54,000 nucleotides of DNA from Glandiceps talaboti. Its lineage: Eukaryota; Hemichordata; Enteropneusta; Spengelidae. The notes below the pieces were generated by a model that was given only the letters and a program-made list of their open reading frames with translations, had not been told where the DNA came from and made no database searches. The stretch lies in assembly GCF_964340395.1 (NCBI RefSeq), contig NC_135561.1, positions 7,937,232 through 7,991,231 on the forward strand, given 5' to 3'. Shown here one piece after another: positions 29,113-40,300 of the stretch; the stretch's first letter is position 1; every line of letters starts with the position of its first letter. A program made the position numbers and the translations under genes.

Positions 29113-30743
29113 CACAAATAGGCACAAACCATCGTTGACAGTAATTCGCGTTGGGAAAAGTGGCTGAAGTATGTGAAGGGTATATCGTAGTCAGGTTATT
29201 AACCCTAAACCTACCACAGCCATTATTCTTCTACATGACGACCTAAAGAGTTCATTTAGTATGCAATTTATGCTGAGACACGTACTGTAGGTAGGAATTC
29301 AGGCAGTGTTTTTATGATAGGTTTACACTTCATGCAGTTGCTCACTTTTTTCATAACAGACAAATAGTCCTCATGATGCCAGCTCAGCGACAAATAATGT
29401 TCTCTTTCAAATTTAGATGCCACACAAATACACAGGTGGGTGCGTGTACGCAATCTTTTCTATTCGTGTAACCTAGAAGGCATTCTCCTTCCCAGAGCAA
29501 AATAAAATGCTACCTCTGCCGGGAAAGTAACTAGAACTTAGAAATGTATGTAGCATGGAGTATCACCGTTGCGGGTGTCATGATTAGTAAGGGCCCCAAT
29601 ACGTAGTATTCTCCAAAGGGACTGGTTCCAGTGTATATAGCGCCCTCACACTCACTACTACCTGGGCTTCAGTAACCATCTGTCTTAATTGGAACATTTT
29701 TACTTGTGTATACCTCATTTATTTTCCTTATTAAAAATCATACATCATAAATTAAGTCTGCGTTTCTTTAAGTCGTAAAGGTTATGTTTTTATTGGACCT
29801 ACAGTCATATACTGAACTATTTAACGTGGCCATAGTAACCTATCGTGATCATAGTATCGACGGGGTGTTCTTAACTTTACAATCCCAGAACAAACTTATA
29901 AATTAGACGCGTTCATGTATGTTACACGAAATAACATATTAAACAGTCCCCTGTAGTAAATATTAATTCATTTATATTGATTCTGTATTGACAAACGTCG
30001 TCTCAGAAATGATTATTCAGGACTCTAATTCGACAGTTCAGGTTGAAATTGAGATAAAATTAGTCCGATGCCGTACAATTACAATAGAGGACAAAACAAA
30101 AGTATAAATTTGATAAATTAAAACGCACGATGATTGAAAGTTAAAGACGTTTTATCAATATCATGAACCTACTACCATGCACCGTCATGTATGAACAACG
30201 GAACATCTTATCTTTCATATTAGTTTTTAGAGAAATTCGGAAGAGGGAATAAAGGGATAGTTATTGAGTATGTATGTACCATATGGTGTTCAGACAACTC
30301 TTTGGTGTTTAGATCCATTTGCATATTGATAGGTTGTACTGGCAGATTAGTATTGTGTATTTGGAATCAATTTAGCGCAATTAGATTATTAAGAAGAACA
30401 GAAACATAGTCATAATTTCATAGTCGTTTCTTTTCACACTTTATCCATCATAATTCAGTGTCGACTGAACTACTGCACATTACTAATAAAGCAAACAATC
30501 GTACATACCACTTCGCGTGGTTGAGGATGCCAATAGGTTTTCAACTTCTTGAGATTGAGCAGCAAGCTTGTCGAGTTTAGTTGCCACAGATTCGTCAAAG
30601 TTGTCCTTTTTTCCATATCTTTTAGCTACGATAGATTCGTTCATATTATCCATGTCCTTGAGTTGATCACCAAGGGTTACATACACGTCATCTAGGCGAC
30701 GATTCTGACTTTGCATTTTATTTTCGAGTGTTTGTAACCTAAA
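25111..30743 (-). CDS. Extracellular protein: coiled coil, kringle, short-chain collagen C4-like C-terminal domain (5' end not found)
   Basis: Four exons on the minus strand join in phase. 30743-30509: heptad-rich coiled coil (RLQTLENKM...VENLLASS), ends phase 1. 28919 to about 28,660: a kringle (NECYTKVNGIDYRGTVS, RTCQRW, YCRNPDG, KPWCFTTDP, EYCDV), starts phase 1. 26784-26722: STYIRYGRSTCPNSAELVYKG, phase 1-1. 25595-25111: GFVGGSHWAQDGGGTQFLCM to PPCAVCRIPNRSTVLMVPAR and CGPYVDGNELTCAVCTK, stop. The last two form the Cys-rich domain found at the end of invertebrate 'short-chain collagen C4-like' proteins; no Gly-X-Y stretch is seen. The kringle donor is uncertain (a weak GTTGGT fits the phase). 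The signal-peptide exon should lie upstream of 30,743 and was not found. Binding role unknown; probably secreted. Confidence 0.75.
26505..26680. repeat. (CA)n/(CATA)n microsatellite
   Basis: CA and CATA runs with a C9 tract and a CGTA segment, starting about 40 bp past the donor of the 26,784-26,722 exon. Frames across it are artefacts. Confidence 0.95.
26865..27110. mobile_element. Foldback MITE-like element, copy 4
   Basis: The left arm 'aatgtgaaacaacatatgcc' ... 'aatgaattgcaaaa' is the imperfect reverse complement of the right arm ending near 27,060 ('ttgttcaagtagaaaaatg'), around a 'tacatacaatttacac' loop. Ends in CATATGACCACTTT, like copies 1 and 5. Confidence 0.55.
27118..27230. repeat. 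(TATTG)n pentanucleotide tract
   Basis: TATTA/TATTG/TGTTG/CGTTG pentamers, with variants grouped in blocks, beside the Penelope-like element. Confidence 0.9.
27260..28412 (-). mobile_element. Penelope-like element with GIY-YIG domain, internally deleted, inverted ends
   Basis: The minus strand carries the N-terminal Penelope RT region (about 28,290-28,115: RELNKPKQLKLDQN, ISEFAENGTIKILPAVKGR), then no RT core. The region before GIY-YIG follows (PMSTLRQLLVRPK, GPIYHIMCEG) and then the GIY-YIG start (DDYIGETEGTSKSHF), the YIG being the nuclease signature. Stops interrupt it. The ends 27,263-27,310 and 28,350-28,407 are inverted repeats of about 50 bp (actttgtactgcacca...cctagctt). It lies in the intron after the kringle exon of the host gene. 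Dead as a retroelement. Confidence 0.75.
28083..28107. repeat. (TTTAA)n short tandem repeat
   Basis: About five TTTAA units inside the Penelope-like remnant, near where its RT core is missing. Confidence 0.85.
29010..29110. repeat. (GACA/GA)n-(GT)n microsatellite
   Basis: A purine-rich run followed by about 60 bp of GT, in the intron between the coiled-coil and kringle exons. Confidence 0.95.
29120..30480. other. Intron of the coiled-coil/kringle gene, no further feature
   Basis: AT-rich with scattered stops in all frames. Nothing recognisable as an exon, RNA gene or mobile element was found. Confidence 0.4.
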
Positions 30744-30964
30744 CTAGGAAAAGTGAATAGTAAAAAACAAACATTTTTCTTATAAATGAATACCTTGATA
30801 CCTCTAATATACACACGATATTGTGTATGTATTTGTACAACGTCTACTTTGTAAAGGTGGCGTCAGAAGATGATCGATGTAGAATAAACAATATACGAAG
30901 TTTATCAAATTTAAAGATAATTGTCAAGGCAGGATGTAATTGTTTTTTGCACCGTGACTTGTCC

Positions 30965-31820
30965 TTACATACATATGAAACGATCACCAAGACGACGTAC
31001 AGTTGAACCTATATATAAAAAGTCACATTTCTGACATGTAATGCAATACACTACATTAGTACTAATACAAGTAAATCTACTCGTAACAGGCACACTGTTC
31101 TTAGGGCCAAACACATGATTAGTATTAATAATTAAACGACATGTACCACATCGAGTACGATCGCATGGAAATGAACCAGCCTTAACTTCCAATTCACGTT
31201 GTTCTGTATGGACCACCATATCTCTAAGACTGGTATCACGACGCCAAGCTTTTAATGGTACTTCATGAAACAATGAATTGGTAACCCTATTAGAACGTAA
31301 GATATCAAAATGCTTGTATATAATGTTTTAGTGGAAAGGGGGTGGTAAGTAAGAGCTAATATGGGACGATCGTTGTTACTCTTCTGATCATGTGATTTGA
31401 TACAAGCTTCCCTAGACAAAGATGATACTTTATGTAAAGCCGCACTGGTAACAGACATAGGATAACCACGTTGATGGGAGTACGTGCAAAATTCAGCAGA
31501 CCTTTCTCTGAAATCCAAATCACTACTACAAATACGACGTAAACGAAGAAATGTGAATAGTGAATGGAATCTTTACACTTATTAGGATGTGATGAACCAT
31601 ACTGCAAATATGAATGTGAATCAGTAGGTTTAGTATAAATAGATGTAGCTATATCATCACCATCAATCCTGAGGGAGATGTCAAGGAAATTGATAGTTAG
31701 TTCAGAAATATCATAAGTATACTGAATAGCAGGATTAAAATTACATTTGTAGTTAATAAACTGCATAAGGTCCTCAAGTTTGAGTGACGCTGCACCAACG
31801 CCGTCATCAATAAATCGTTT
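30965..31820 (-). mobile_element. Second Penelope-like element fragment: RT palm end, thumb and GIY-YIG
   Basis: The minus strand starts at the RT catalytic block KRFIDDGVGAA (FIDD at 31,814-31,803), then NFLDISLRIDGDDIATSIYTKPTDSH with one frameshift, LRDMVVHTEQRE, CDRTRCGTC, and the GIY-YIG signature VVYCITCQKCDFLYIGSTVRRLGDRF. It stops early in the nuclease. This is a different lineage from the element at 27.3-28.4 kb, which has TEGTSKSHF after YIGE. Its 5' end abuts the tail of a Tx1-like LINE, and no upstream RT part is found on the far side of that LINE. Confidence 0.85.
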
Positions 31821-34045
31821 TGGTTTTTTTATTTGTTTTTATTTGCGGGTTCTCTGAAACTTTACAAGACTATATAAAAGGAGTACAGAAACTTAAAAGC
31901 AGGATTTAAAGTGGTACATGTACTTTGACAGAGATGAAGAAAAAAAAATAAGAACAAATTACACTGTGAGGCCTGACCATTTGTCAATAAGTTTTCCATA
32001 TCTGTCATTTCTTTTGGAAATATACAGTTCAGTCTTCATTGTCATTTTAATATTCAAAATAACTAAGTTTAAGGATGGTATAGTTTTCTTAAGTTTGCAG
32101 TCAAAAATTGTTTTCTTTACAATCAGTAACAAATGATTTAGGAGTAATGAGAAGGCAGTGTTACCTAACAGAATTTGTTTAGCTGATAAATTGTGTGGGG
32201 CTCCAGTAAAAGAGCCCCCACAACATGGTAAAGCTGTTCCAGATACACCTGACACTATCACACTCAACAAAAAGGTGTAATAGAGTTTTTTTCTGTTTGT
32301 TCACAAAATGTACAAAGACTATTCTTTGTTCGATGAGGATTCATTTTGTATAATCTTATGTTTGTGAAAATCAGATTATGCACCAATTTCCATTGGAAAT
32401 CTTGAAGTTTGGATTCCATAGACACTTTAAAGGGTAACAAAAATATTTCTGACCATTCTTTATATCTTTAATGGAGAACATTTGTGAAAAATACAGTAGA
32501 CTCTTTGCAGGTATGAAATACCTGGATGATATGTGCTTTCTAATATCTCTAACTTTACAGCTAGATAAACGAACAAATCTATTTCTTAAGAAAAGACCAA
32601 CTGGTAACTCTGGTCGAACTAGTAAAGGTTTACACTCCTTCCAATGAGATGGGATAGTGTCAAGGATACCTAGCCAAACCATAAAGTGGTTTAAGTTACA
32701 ACCAAGCTCCTTGAGATCAGTTTGATTTTTAAATCTAGAATTCTCTCCAAATATGTCAGCTAAATAGACAATACCCTTCCTATACAGGTACGAGTTAAAA
32801 ACTGGTTTGTTATTTATGAGAATATTGACATTATTCCAAATAATCTGCTCAGCTGGGGAGGTGGAGGAAAACGGGCTAATTTCTTGCCAACAGTGCAACA
32901 TGCGCCTATAGAAATATGGAAGCCAAACAGGCAGATACTTCACATTATAATTACATCTGAAAATTATCTGACCTCCAATATCTTTAGTGAAGTAAAAGTA
33001 AAAGAGTTTCCAAGGATGATTAACCTACAGTGAGAAAATGTCGATCATGCTGAAACCACTTTCCTTTTTGTCTCCAATTAAAGTATTCCTACTGACCCTG
33101 TCTGGGCCCTTCCATAAGAATTTATGAATAATGCTATTGATCTGTTTCAAATCACTACTTTTCACATTAATTAAATTGAAGACATAAAGGAATTTAGGAA
33201 TAATCAGAATTTTGATAATTTGCATTTTGCCAACCAATGTAAGTCCACTTCTTTTCCACAAATTTGTCACAGAGATTATAGACTTCAAAGGAGATGTAAT
33301 ATTTTCTTTGCATGCCTCATTAGCATCATAAGAAAAGTTAATTCCAACAATTTTGAGGGGGTGTTTTGGCCAGGAAATACCAAAAGGATGATCATACCGG
33401 TTCCTCCACTTCCCCAACCATATTGCTTCTGTTTTGCCATAATTAACCCCAGGACCAGATGCGAGCTGAAAATCTTTTAGCAAAGAAAAGAGATGTGAAG
33501 TAGAATTTTCATCGGCCAAAAAACAAGTAAGGTCATCTGCAAATGCAGAGTTCTTTACAGTTTCTCCCATTATATTTATACCTTGAATAGAAGCATTTTG
33601 TTCAATAGCAACAAGGAGTGGTTCCAAACTGAGAATAAAAAGTGCAGCGGAAAGGGGGTCACCCTGACGCACACCCCTTTCTATATTAAACAGGCCTGTA
33701 CTGACACCTCGATTTAGGCCACACACAACTAGATGGTTTGGTATAGATAGTTTTAACCCAATTAATAACAGAGGGGCCAAAATTAAAGGTACGAAGAGAT
33801 TCGAACAAAAAGTCCCATTCTAAGCTGTCAAAGGCTTTTTCAAAGTCAATGGCAAGAAGAATACCTGGAAGATTACGATGTTTTGTGTACTCCATGAATC
33901 CCTCAATAACCCGAACACAGTCCCCAATAGAGCGACCTTTTGTGAAGGCTGACTGAGACTTGCTAATTACGCTTGGCAAAACCTTTTCCAGACGTTTAGC
34001 AATGCATTTAGCACCAATTTTGTAGTCAAGGTTTATATAGATCAG
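31821..34045 (-). mobile_element. Tx1/L1-like LINE, 5' truncated
   Basis: The minus strand reads RT from DYKIGAKCIAKRLEKVLPSV (near 34,020), FTKGRSIGD, AIDFEKAFDSLEWDF (motif A), GVRQGDPLSAALF, SAFADDLTCFL (catalytic FADD), then the long C-terminal part to KRNDRYGKLIDKW near 31,970. A short 3' UTR follows, ending in an A-rich tail 'aaataaaaacaaataaaaaa'. There are several frameshifts. This layout matches the Tx1 group of L1 elements. Length is about 2.2 kb of an expected 5-6 kb. Confidence 0.85.
33025..33979 (-). pseudogene. Tx1-like LINE reverse transcriptase, broken
   Basis: Two overlapping open pieces (33,979-33,686 and 33,780-33,025), joined by a frameshift near 33,730, cover RT motifs 1-7: KGRSIGD, DFEKAFDS, RGVRQGDPLS, FADD, LKIVGINF, LVGKMQIIK. 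The endonuclease and ORF1 are absent. Without an intact frame it cannot be active. Confidence 0.85.
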
Positions 34046-34267
34046 GTAAGATCCCTTGATACGAGCTGAAAATAAGGTGTTCTTGATGAGACATAAATAA
34101 AAATAAATTTCATCGGTCGTTCACTTCTGCTAAGTTAAATTTGCCAACAGCTTGTGATAGAATATTCATCACATTTGTTTTCAAGCTGGGTTGGTCAACT
34201 ACATGATTATTAATTGATAACCCCGCCCATATTTCATTTAGAATCAGATACGTGGCAACTCTTATCC

Positions 34268-34300
34268 TATAAATCCCGCTAGTAGATGCACCAGTGGACA
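34268..34300 (+). promoter_or_regulatory. TATA-like box upstream of the propeller gene
   Basis: TATAAAT at 34,268-34,274, about 30 bp before a CCAGTGG initiator-like site and about 55 bp before the ATG at 34,329. Spacing fits a short-leader core promoter; it is inferred only from position. Confidence 0.45.
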
Positions 34301-34328
34301 GTTGCTGTACGGTTGGGCAACAGAAGAT

Positions 34329-37300
34329 ATGGAGCAGCTATTGCTTTTAGTTTGTATTGTGGCGATCGCCTTTACGGTAAGGTTCTCTGAAAATAATATT
34401 GCGTACTCGAATTTTGCAAACTACGACAACAATTGCTTGTTACATAGACAGAATCACTTTTCTTCTGTAACCCTAATGTTCATTTTTACGATGTAAACTA
34501 CTAAAAACATGAAGCTAATACTTGAAAAACTGCCACTAGCTTTCATAAAGGTGAAGTAAAAAGCATTTGTGAATAGATGTTGATTATTTGTATATAATAC
34601 ATGTAATTATTTTTATTTACATTTATACTAATTTATAATCAAGAAGTGTGAGTTCTAATAATGACAAGAAAGACTGGCCGAGGAGTATACTAACACCTGC
34701 TGAGTTAGAAAACGGATCTTGACAGAAATTTGCGCCTTGCAAAATTTCTTAAAATGAGAGCATGTAACATCCAATGCACTAAAAGCCTGTTTCTGGCACT
34801 TTTCATTTTGGTATTAAATATAAGGTGAAACGTTTTTTTTGCGACGAGAAACATATATTTTACTGGTACTGGCTTCATAAATTATCCGTGGAGAATTAAA
34901 GGGGGTGAAAATATATCTTTTAATTTAACTTCCATCTGTCATTCATTAATATTTGAATTTCATGTTGGTGATTCACGTTAACTAATTATATATACAATAG
35001 GATGCTGTAATGTTAAAGTCGAGAAGGATCTACTAAACATTAATAAAAACTATCTTTATTGTAATGCACATTTCAAATATTTTTATTCCCATATTAATAA
35101 ACTCATTTACGTTTATTTTTGCAGGCTACCACCTATGGCGCAGGAGGTATGTGATTTTACAGTCAAACTCTGTAATAAATTTTGTAAATCAAATCGGCTA
35201 AGGGTGTGCATTGCTATTCATATTCATAGCTCTTTTATTATTAAAAAAAAGTATCAGGTGGTTATTTTTAGCACTCCAATTTTCAGTCCATTACAGTGTT
35301 CTGCATGTCTAGTTTAGCAGGACTTCATACTCTGCTGTCCAGTGACTTGCATAGTATAGTGTTCTTTATTATGGGTTTAGCAGAGTTCGACACCCTGCAC
35401 AATCTGCTGTCCATTCACTTGTATAGTATAGTGTTCTCTCTGGTGGGTTTAACATAGTTCAACACTCTGTTGTACGTTCACTTGTATAGTATAGTATTCT
35501 CTCTGGTGGGTTCAACACTCTGCTGTACGTTCACTTGTATGGTATAGTATTCTCTCTGGTGGGTTCAACACTCTGCTGTACGTTCACTTGTATGGTATAG
35601 TATTCTCTCTGGTGGGTTCAACACTCTGCTGTACATTCACTTGTATGGTATAGTATTCTCTCTGGTGGGTTCAACACTCTGCTGTACGTTCACTTGTATG
35701 GTATAGTATTCTCTCTGGTGGGTTCAACACTCTGCTGTACGTTCACTTGTATGGTATAGTATTCTCTCTGGTGGGTTCAACACTCTGCTGTACGTTCACT
35801 TGTATGGTATAGTATTCTCTCTGGTGGGTTCAACACTCTGCTGTACATTCACTTGTATGGTATAGTATTCTCTCTGGTGGGTTCAACACTCTGCTGTACG
35901 TTCACTTGTATGGTATAGTATTCTCTCTGGTGGGTTCAACACTCTGCTGTACGTTCACTTGTATAGTATAGTGTTCTCTCTGGTGGGTTTAACATGGTTC
36001 AACACTCTGCTGTACATTCACTTGTATGGTATAGTGTTCTCTCTGGTGGGTTCAACACTCTGCTGTACATTCACTTGTATGGTATAGTGTTCTCTCTGGT
36101 GGGTTTAACATGGTTCAACACTCTGCTGTACATTCACTTGTATGGTATAGTGTTCTCTCTGGTGGGTTTAACATAGTTCAACACTCTGTTGTACGTTCAC
36201 TTGTATGGTATAGTATTCTCTCTGGTGGGTTCAACACTCTGCTGTACGTTCACTTGTATGGTATAGTATTCTCTCTGGTGGGTTCAACACTCTGCTGTAC
36301 ATTCACTTGTATGGTATAGTATTCTCTCTGGTGGGTTTAACATGGTTCAACACTCTGCTGTACATTCACTTGTATGGTATAGTGTTCTCTCTGGTGGGTT
36401 CAACACTCTGCTGTACGTTCACTTGTATGGTATAGTATTCTCTCTGGTGGGTTCAACACTCTGCTGTACATTCACTTGTATGGTATAGTATTCTCTCTGG
36501 TGGGTTCAACACTCTGCTGTACGTTCACTTGTATGGTATAGTGTTCTCTCTGGTGGGTTCAACACTCTGCTGTACATTCACTTGTATGGTATAGTATTCT
36601 CTCTGGTGGGTTCAACACTCTGCTGTACGTTCACTTGTATGGTATAGTATTCTCTCTGGTGGGTTCAACACTCTGCTGTACGTTCACTTGTATGGTATAG
36701 TATTCTCTCTGGTGGGTTCAACACTCTGCTGTACGTTCACTTGTATGGTATAGTGTTCTCTCTGGTGGGTTCAACACTCTGCTGTACGTTCACTTGTATG
36801 GTATAGTATTCTCTCTGGTGGGTTCAACACTCTGCTGTACGTTCACTTGTATGGTATAGTATTCTCTCTGGTGGGTTCAACACTCTGCTGTACATTCACT
36901 TGTATGGTATAGTATTCTCTCTGGTGGGTTTAACATGGTTCAACACTCTGCTGTACATTCACTTGTATGGTATAGTGTTCTCTCTGGTGGGTTCAACACT
37001 CTGCTGTACGTTCACTTGTATGGTATAGTATTCTCTCTGGTGGGTTCAACACTCTGCTGTACATTCACTTGTATGGTATAGTGTTCTCTCTGGTGGGTTC
37101 AACACTCTGCTGTACGTTCACTTGTATGGTATAGTATTCTCTCTGGTGGGTTCAACACTCTGCTGTACATTCACTTGTATGGTATAGTATTCTCTCTGGT
37201 GGGTTCAACACTCTGCTGTACGTTCACTTGTATGGTATAGTATTCTCTCTGGTGGGTTCAACACTCTGCTGTACATTCACTTGTATGGTATAGTATTCTC

Positions 37301-40300
37301 TCTGGTGGGTTCAACACTCTGCTGTACGTTCACTTGTATGGTATAGTATTCTCTCTGGTGGGTTCAACACTCTGCTGTACGTTCACTTGTATGGTATAGT
37401 GTTCTCTCTGGTGGGTTTAACATAGTTCAACACTCTGTTGTACGTTCACTTGTATGGTATAGTATTCTCTCTGGTGGGTTCAACACTCTGCTGTACGTTC
37501 ACTTGTATGGTATAGTATTCTCTCTGGTGGGTTCAACACTCTGCTGTACATTCACTTGTATAGTATAGTGTTCTCTCTGGTGGGTTTAACATGGTTCAAC
37601 ACTCTGCTGTACATTCACTTGTATGGTATAGTGCTCTCTCTGGTGGGTTTAACATGGTTCAACACTCTACTGTACATTCACTTGTATGGTATAGTGCTCT
37701 CCATGTGATTTTTACACTGTAGCAGGGCTTCACATCCTGCTATCCACTGACTTGTATAGTGCAATGTTCTCTATGAGGGATTTTAGCATAGTTAAACACC
37801 CTTCACACCCTGTTATCCGTTGAGCTCTATGGTGCAGTGTTCTCTATGAGGGATTTCAGCAAGATTTAACTCCCTGCTATCAATAACTCAGCAATCATTG
37901 GTTATGCACACTTCTTTATATTGCCAATGTCCTCATTGAGTTCTCTTCATTCACATGGCTCTGTTAAGTAGCTGTGTTACATACATAATAACTTGATAGC
38001 TAACTGACTTGCAGACCATATGTCCTGAGACAGCTTGATATAGTACATTGGAAAAGGGAGTGATCTCCGGTAGCATAATTAATTCTTTGTAATTAACTCT
38101 ATACAAGTTCAACGGCTGACACAGAACTAAAGACAAAAGAAGGGTAATGAGTCAGTTAGCCATCAAATTCTTAAGTATGTAACAGCTGTACTCCCCCACC
38201 CCACACCACCCCCACCCAACCCCCACAATAAATAATGTTCATACTGTAGTAGCTCATAATATGCATTGCGTTGTTCTGTTATTGTTTTTCTTGGCTATGA
38301 CCAAGAAAGCTTCCTATGTTTGATGTTCCATCACATCTATCAACCCTCTAATAGTTTCCATCAAAGATGAACACTGAATTCATTTGTTTTTGTAGCAATT
38401 GGATTTTCATCGACATTGCCAAAAGTGCAGCCAGTGTTTGAATGGTTGTTTTCTTTGCCCCGATACCCGTTGTTGGTGATTTAATTGGTGGATAACCAAT
38501 ATCGTCGTTTTATTAAATTGTAATTGTGATGCCAAACTAGTGCATCAATAGGCTACATGGGCATGTTAAATGTTGTGTGCATGAATACATGTCGTATTAC
38601 CCCTGCCAACAGCGTAAAAAGTAGTATATTAATAGACATTCCAATTTCCAAACTTATAAAAATGTTTTCTTGATAGAATTTGAATGAATTCATATCTCGT
38701 TAATCGACAGAACCAGCTCTGATAGGTGTGACGAATGACAACAAAATGATGGGTAGAGAAGAAGCAGATGGAAAATGGAGTTCACCACAAAGTGATAGTT
38801 GCTGCATCACCAGTGTTGCATTTATGCCTGACGGTTCACTCGTTGGTGTTGGTGCAGACAACCAATTGTACACCAAACCGGGCTATAAAGTGGGTAAGTG
38901 GCTTGGTCCTGTAGCAGATAGCGGTGACGTTATAGATGTTGCAGTAATGGATGATGGCACTCTTCTCGGTATTCAACCACCAAAGATGAAATTGGTATCT
39001 CGCGATGGCTTGAACGGGAAGTGGAAGCTTGTTCCAAAGGGACTGGGCGTGGTTCGTGTTGATGTCATGCCGGATGGTCGTATCATTGGTGTCGCTAAAT
39101 CAGGAGCTCTTAAAATTCGACAGGGCTTGAAGGGTTCGTGGTCCATAGTTAAAGCTATGGGCGTGAAAGTGGATGACATTGCTGTTCAACCCAATGGTAA
39201 ATTGATTGGCATTAGAAAGGATACGTGTACTCTTCATATGAGAGACATGAATGGAGAACCAGGACACTGGACAGCAGCTTTCCCAAACTCTGACTGTGCC
39301 AAGTCAATTGTATCAGCTGGAAATATTGGTAAGAAATAGTGTTCATTTTAATATATGTTTCAATGTTGTTTTTGTTTCATCGATTAATTATTTAAAGATT
39401 AGGTTTGAATTTGGTGAATAAGCGCACATTCGTCATTCTCTATAACATACAATAAACTTTCAGGGTATTTCTCTTTTCATTTGAAAAAGGAATACCATAA
39501 AACCTTTAACAAGATGTATACACTGTAACATTTGATGAACATTACACGTACAATTCCTTGCCAAAACAGAATGAAAACATATTTTATAGTTCTGCTGTAA
39601 CACTTTGCCAAAGATAAACACATATGAAAGTTTGTCATCCATAATGGCAATTTTCATAATGAAAATATGGTCCATAATACAGTATTAGATGTACACGACT
39701 GCCAATAATGTCGTGATCAACAGAAATATTTTATTTTTATACTTGTCCCCAAAGCTTTTCTAACGCTCTGAAAGGAAAAGGGTTTTATGAATTTGGTCAT
39801 GATAGTGTAGATAACCAAGTTTACATTTGTCTCTATGTTACACTCACTTTCAGTTGAACCGGTAGAACCACATATTTTGACGACACCAGGGGTCGTGCCA
39901 CCAACTACAGAGGCTCCCGGTAAGTTTTGCTACAATATAATTTTGATAGTTTAGATGGTTTAATATCTTGGACCCTAGTCATTCTTTTTGTACATTCTAC
40001 CAGCAAACTTTAAACTGGAAGAAAGATGCATCTCTCAATATTTTTTTAAAGAATGCTAAATGAAGTGTAGCAAAAAAAGATACAACTTGTCATCGATGGG
40101 GCCTACGAAACGAACAACAATAATAATTCCCTAAAGCTGACAAATTGGTTGAATGTGTAAATAAAATAATATGTAATGACTGATATAGTTAGTGCCTGGA
40201 GTGTTCGCCACCAATGCCTTTGCTACAAGTAACACCTTATTAGGAGATAGCCGTGTAAACTATCATGTAATGCCTATGCTCTCATCTGAGCCTGTGTCTC

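Noticed and set aside
33220-33480. Plus-strand frame of 86 residues inside the Tx1-like LINE
   Set aside because: Antisense to the RT coding sequence, with no independent motif.
35994-36319. LVWYSVLSGG repeat frames
   Set aside because: Translations of the 53-bp minisatellite in intron 2.
35330-37700. CRISPR array
   Set aside because: Units are contiguous tandem repeats with no unique spacers, in a eukaryotic intron.
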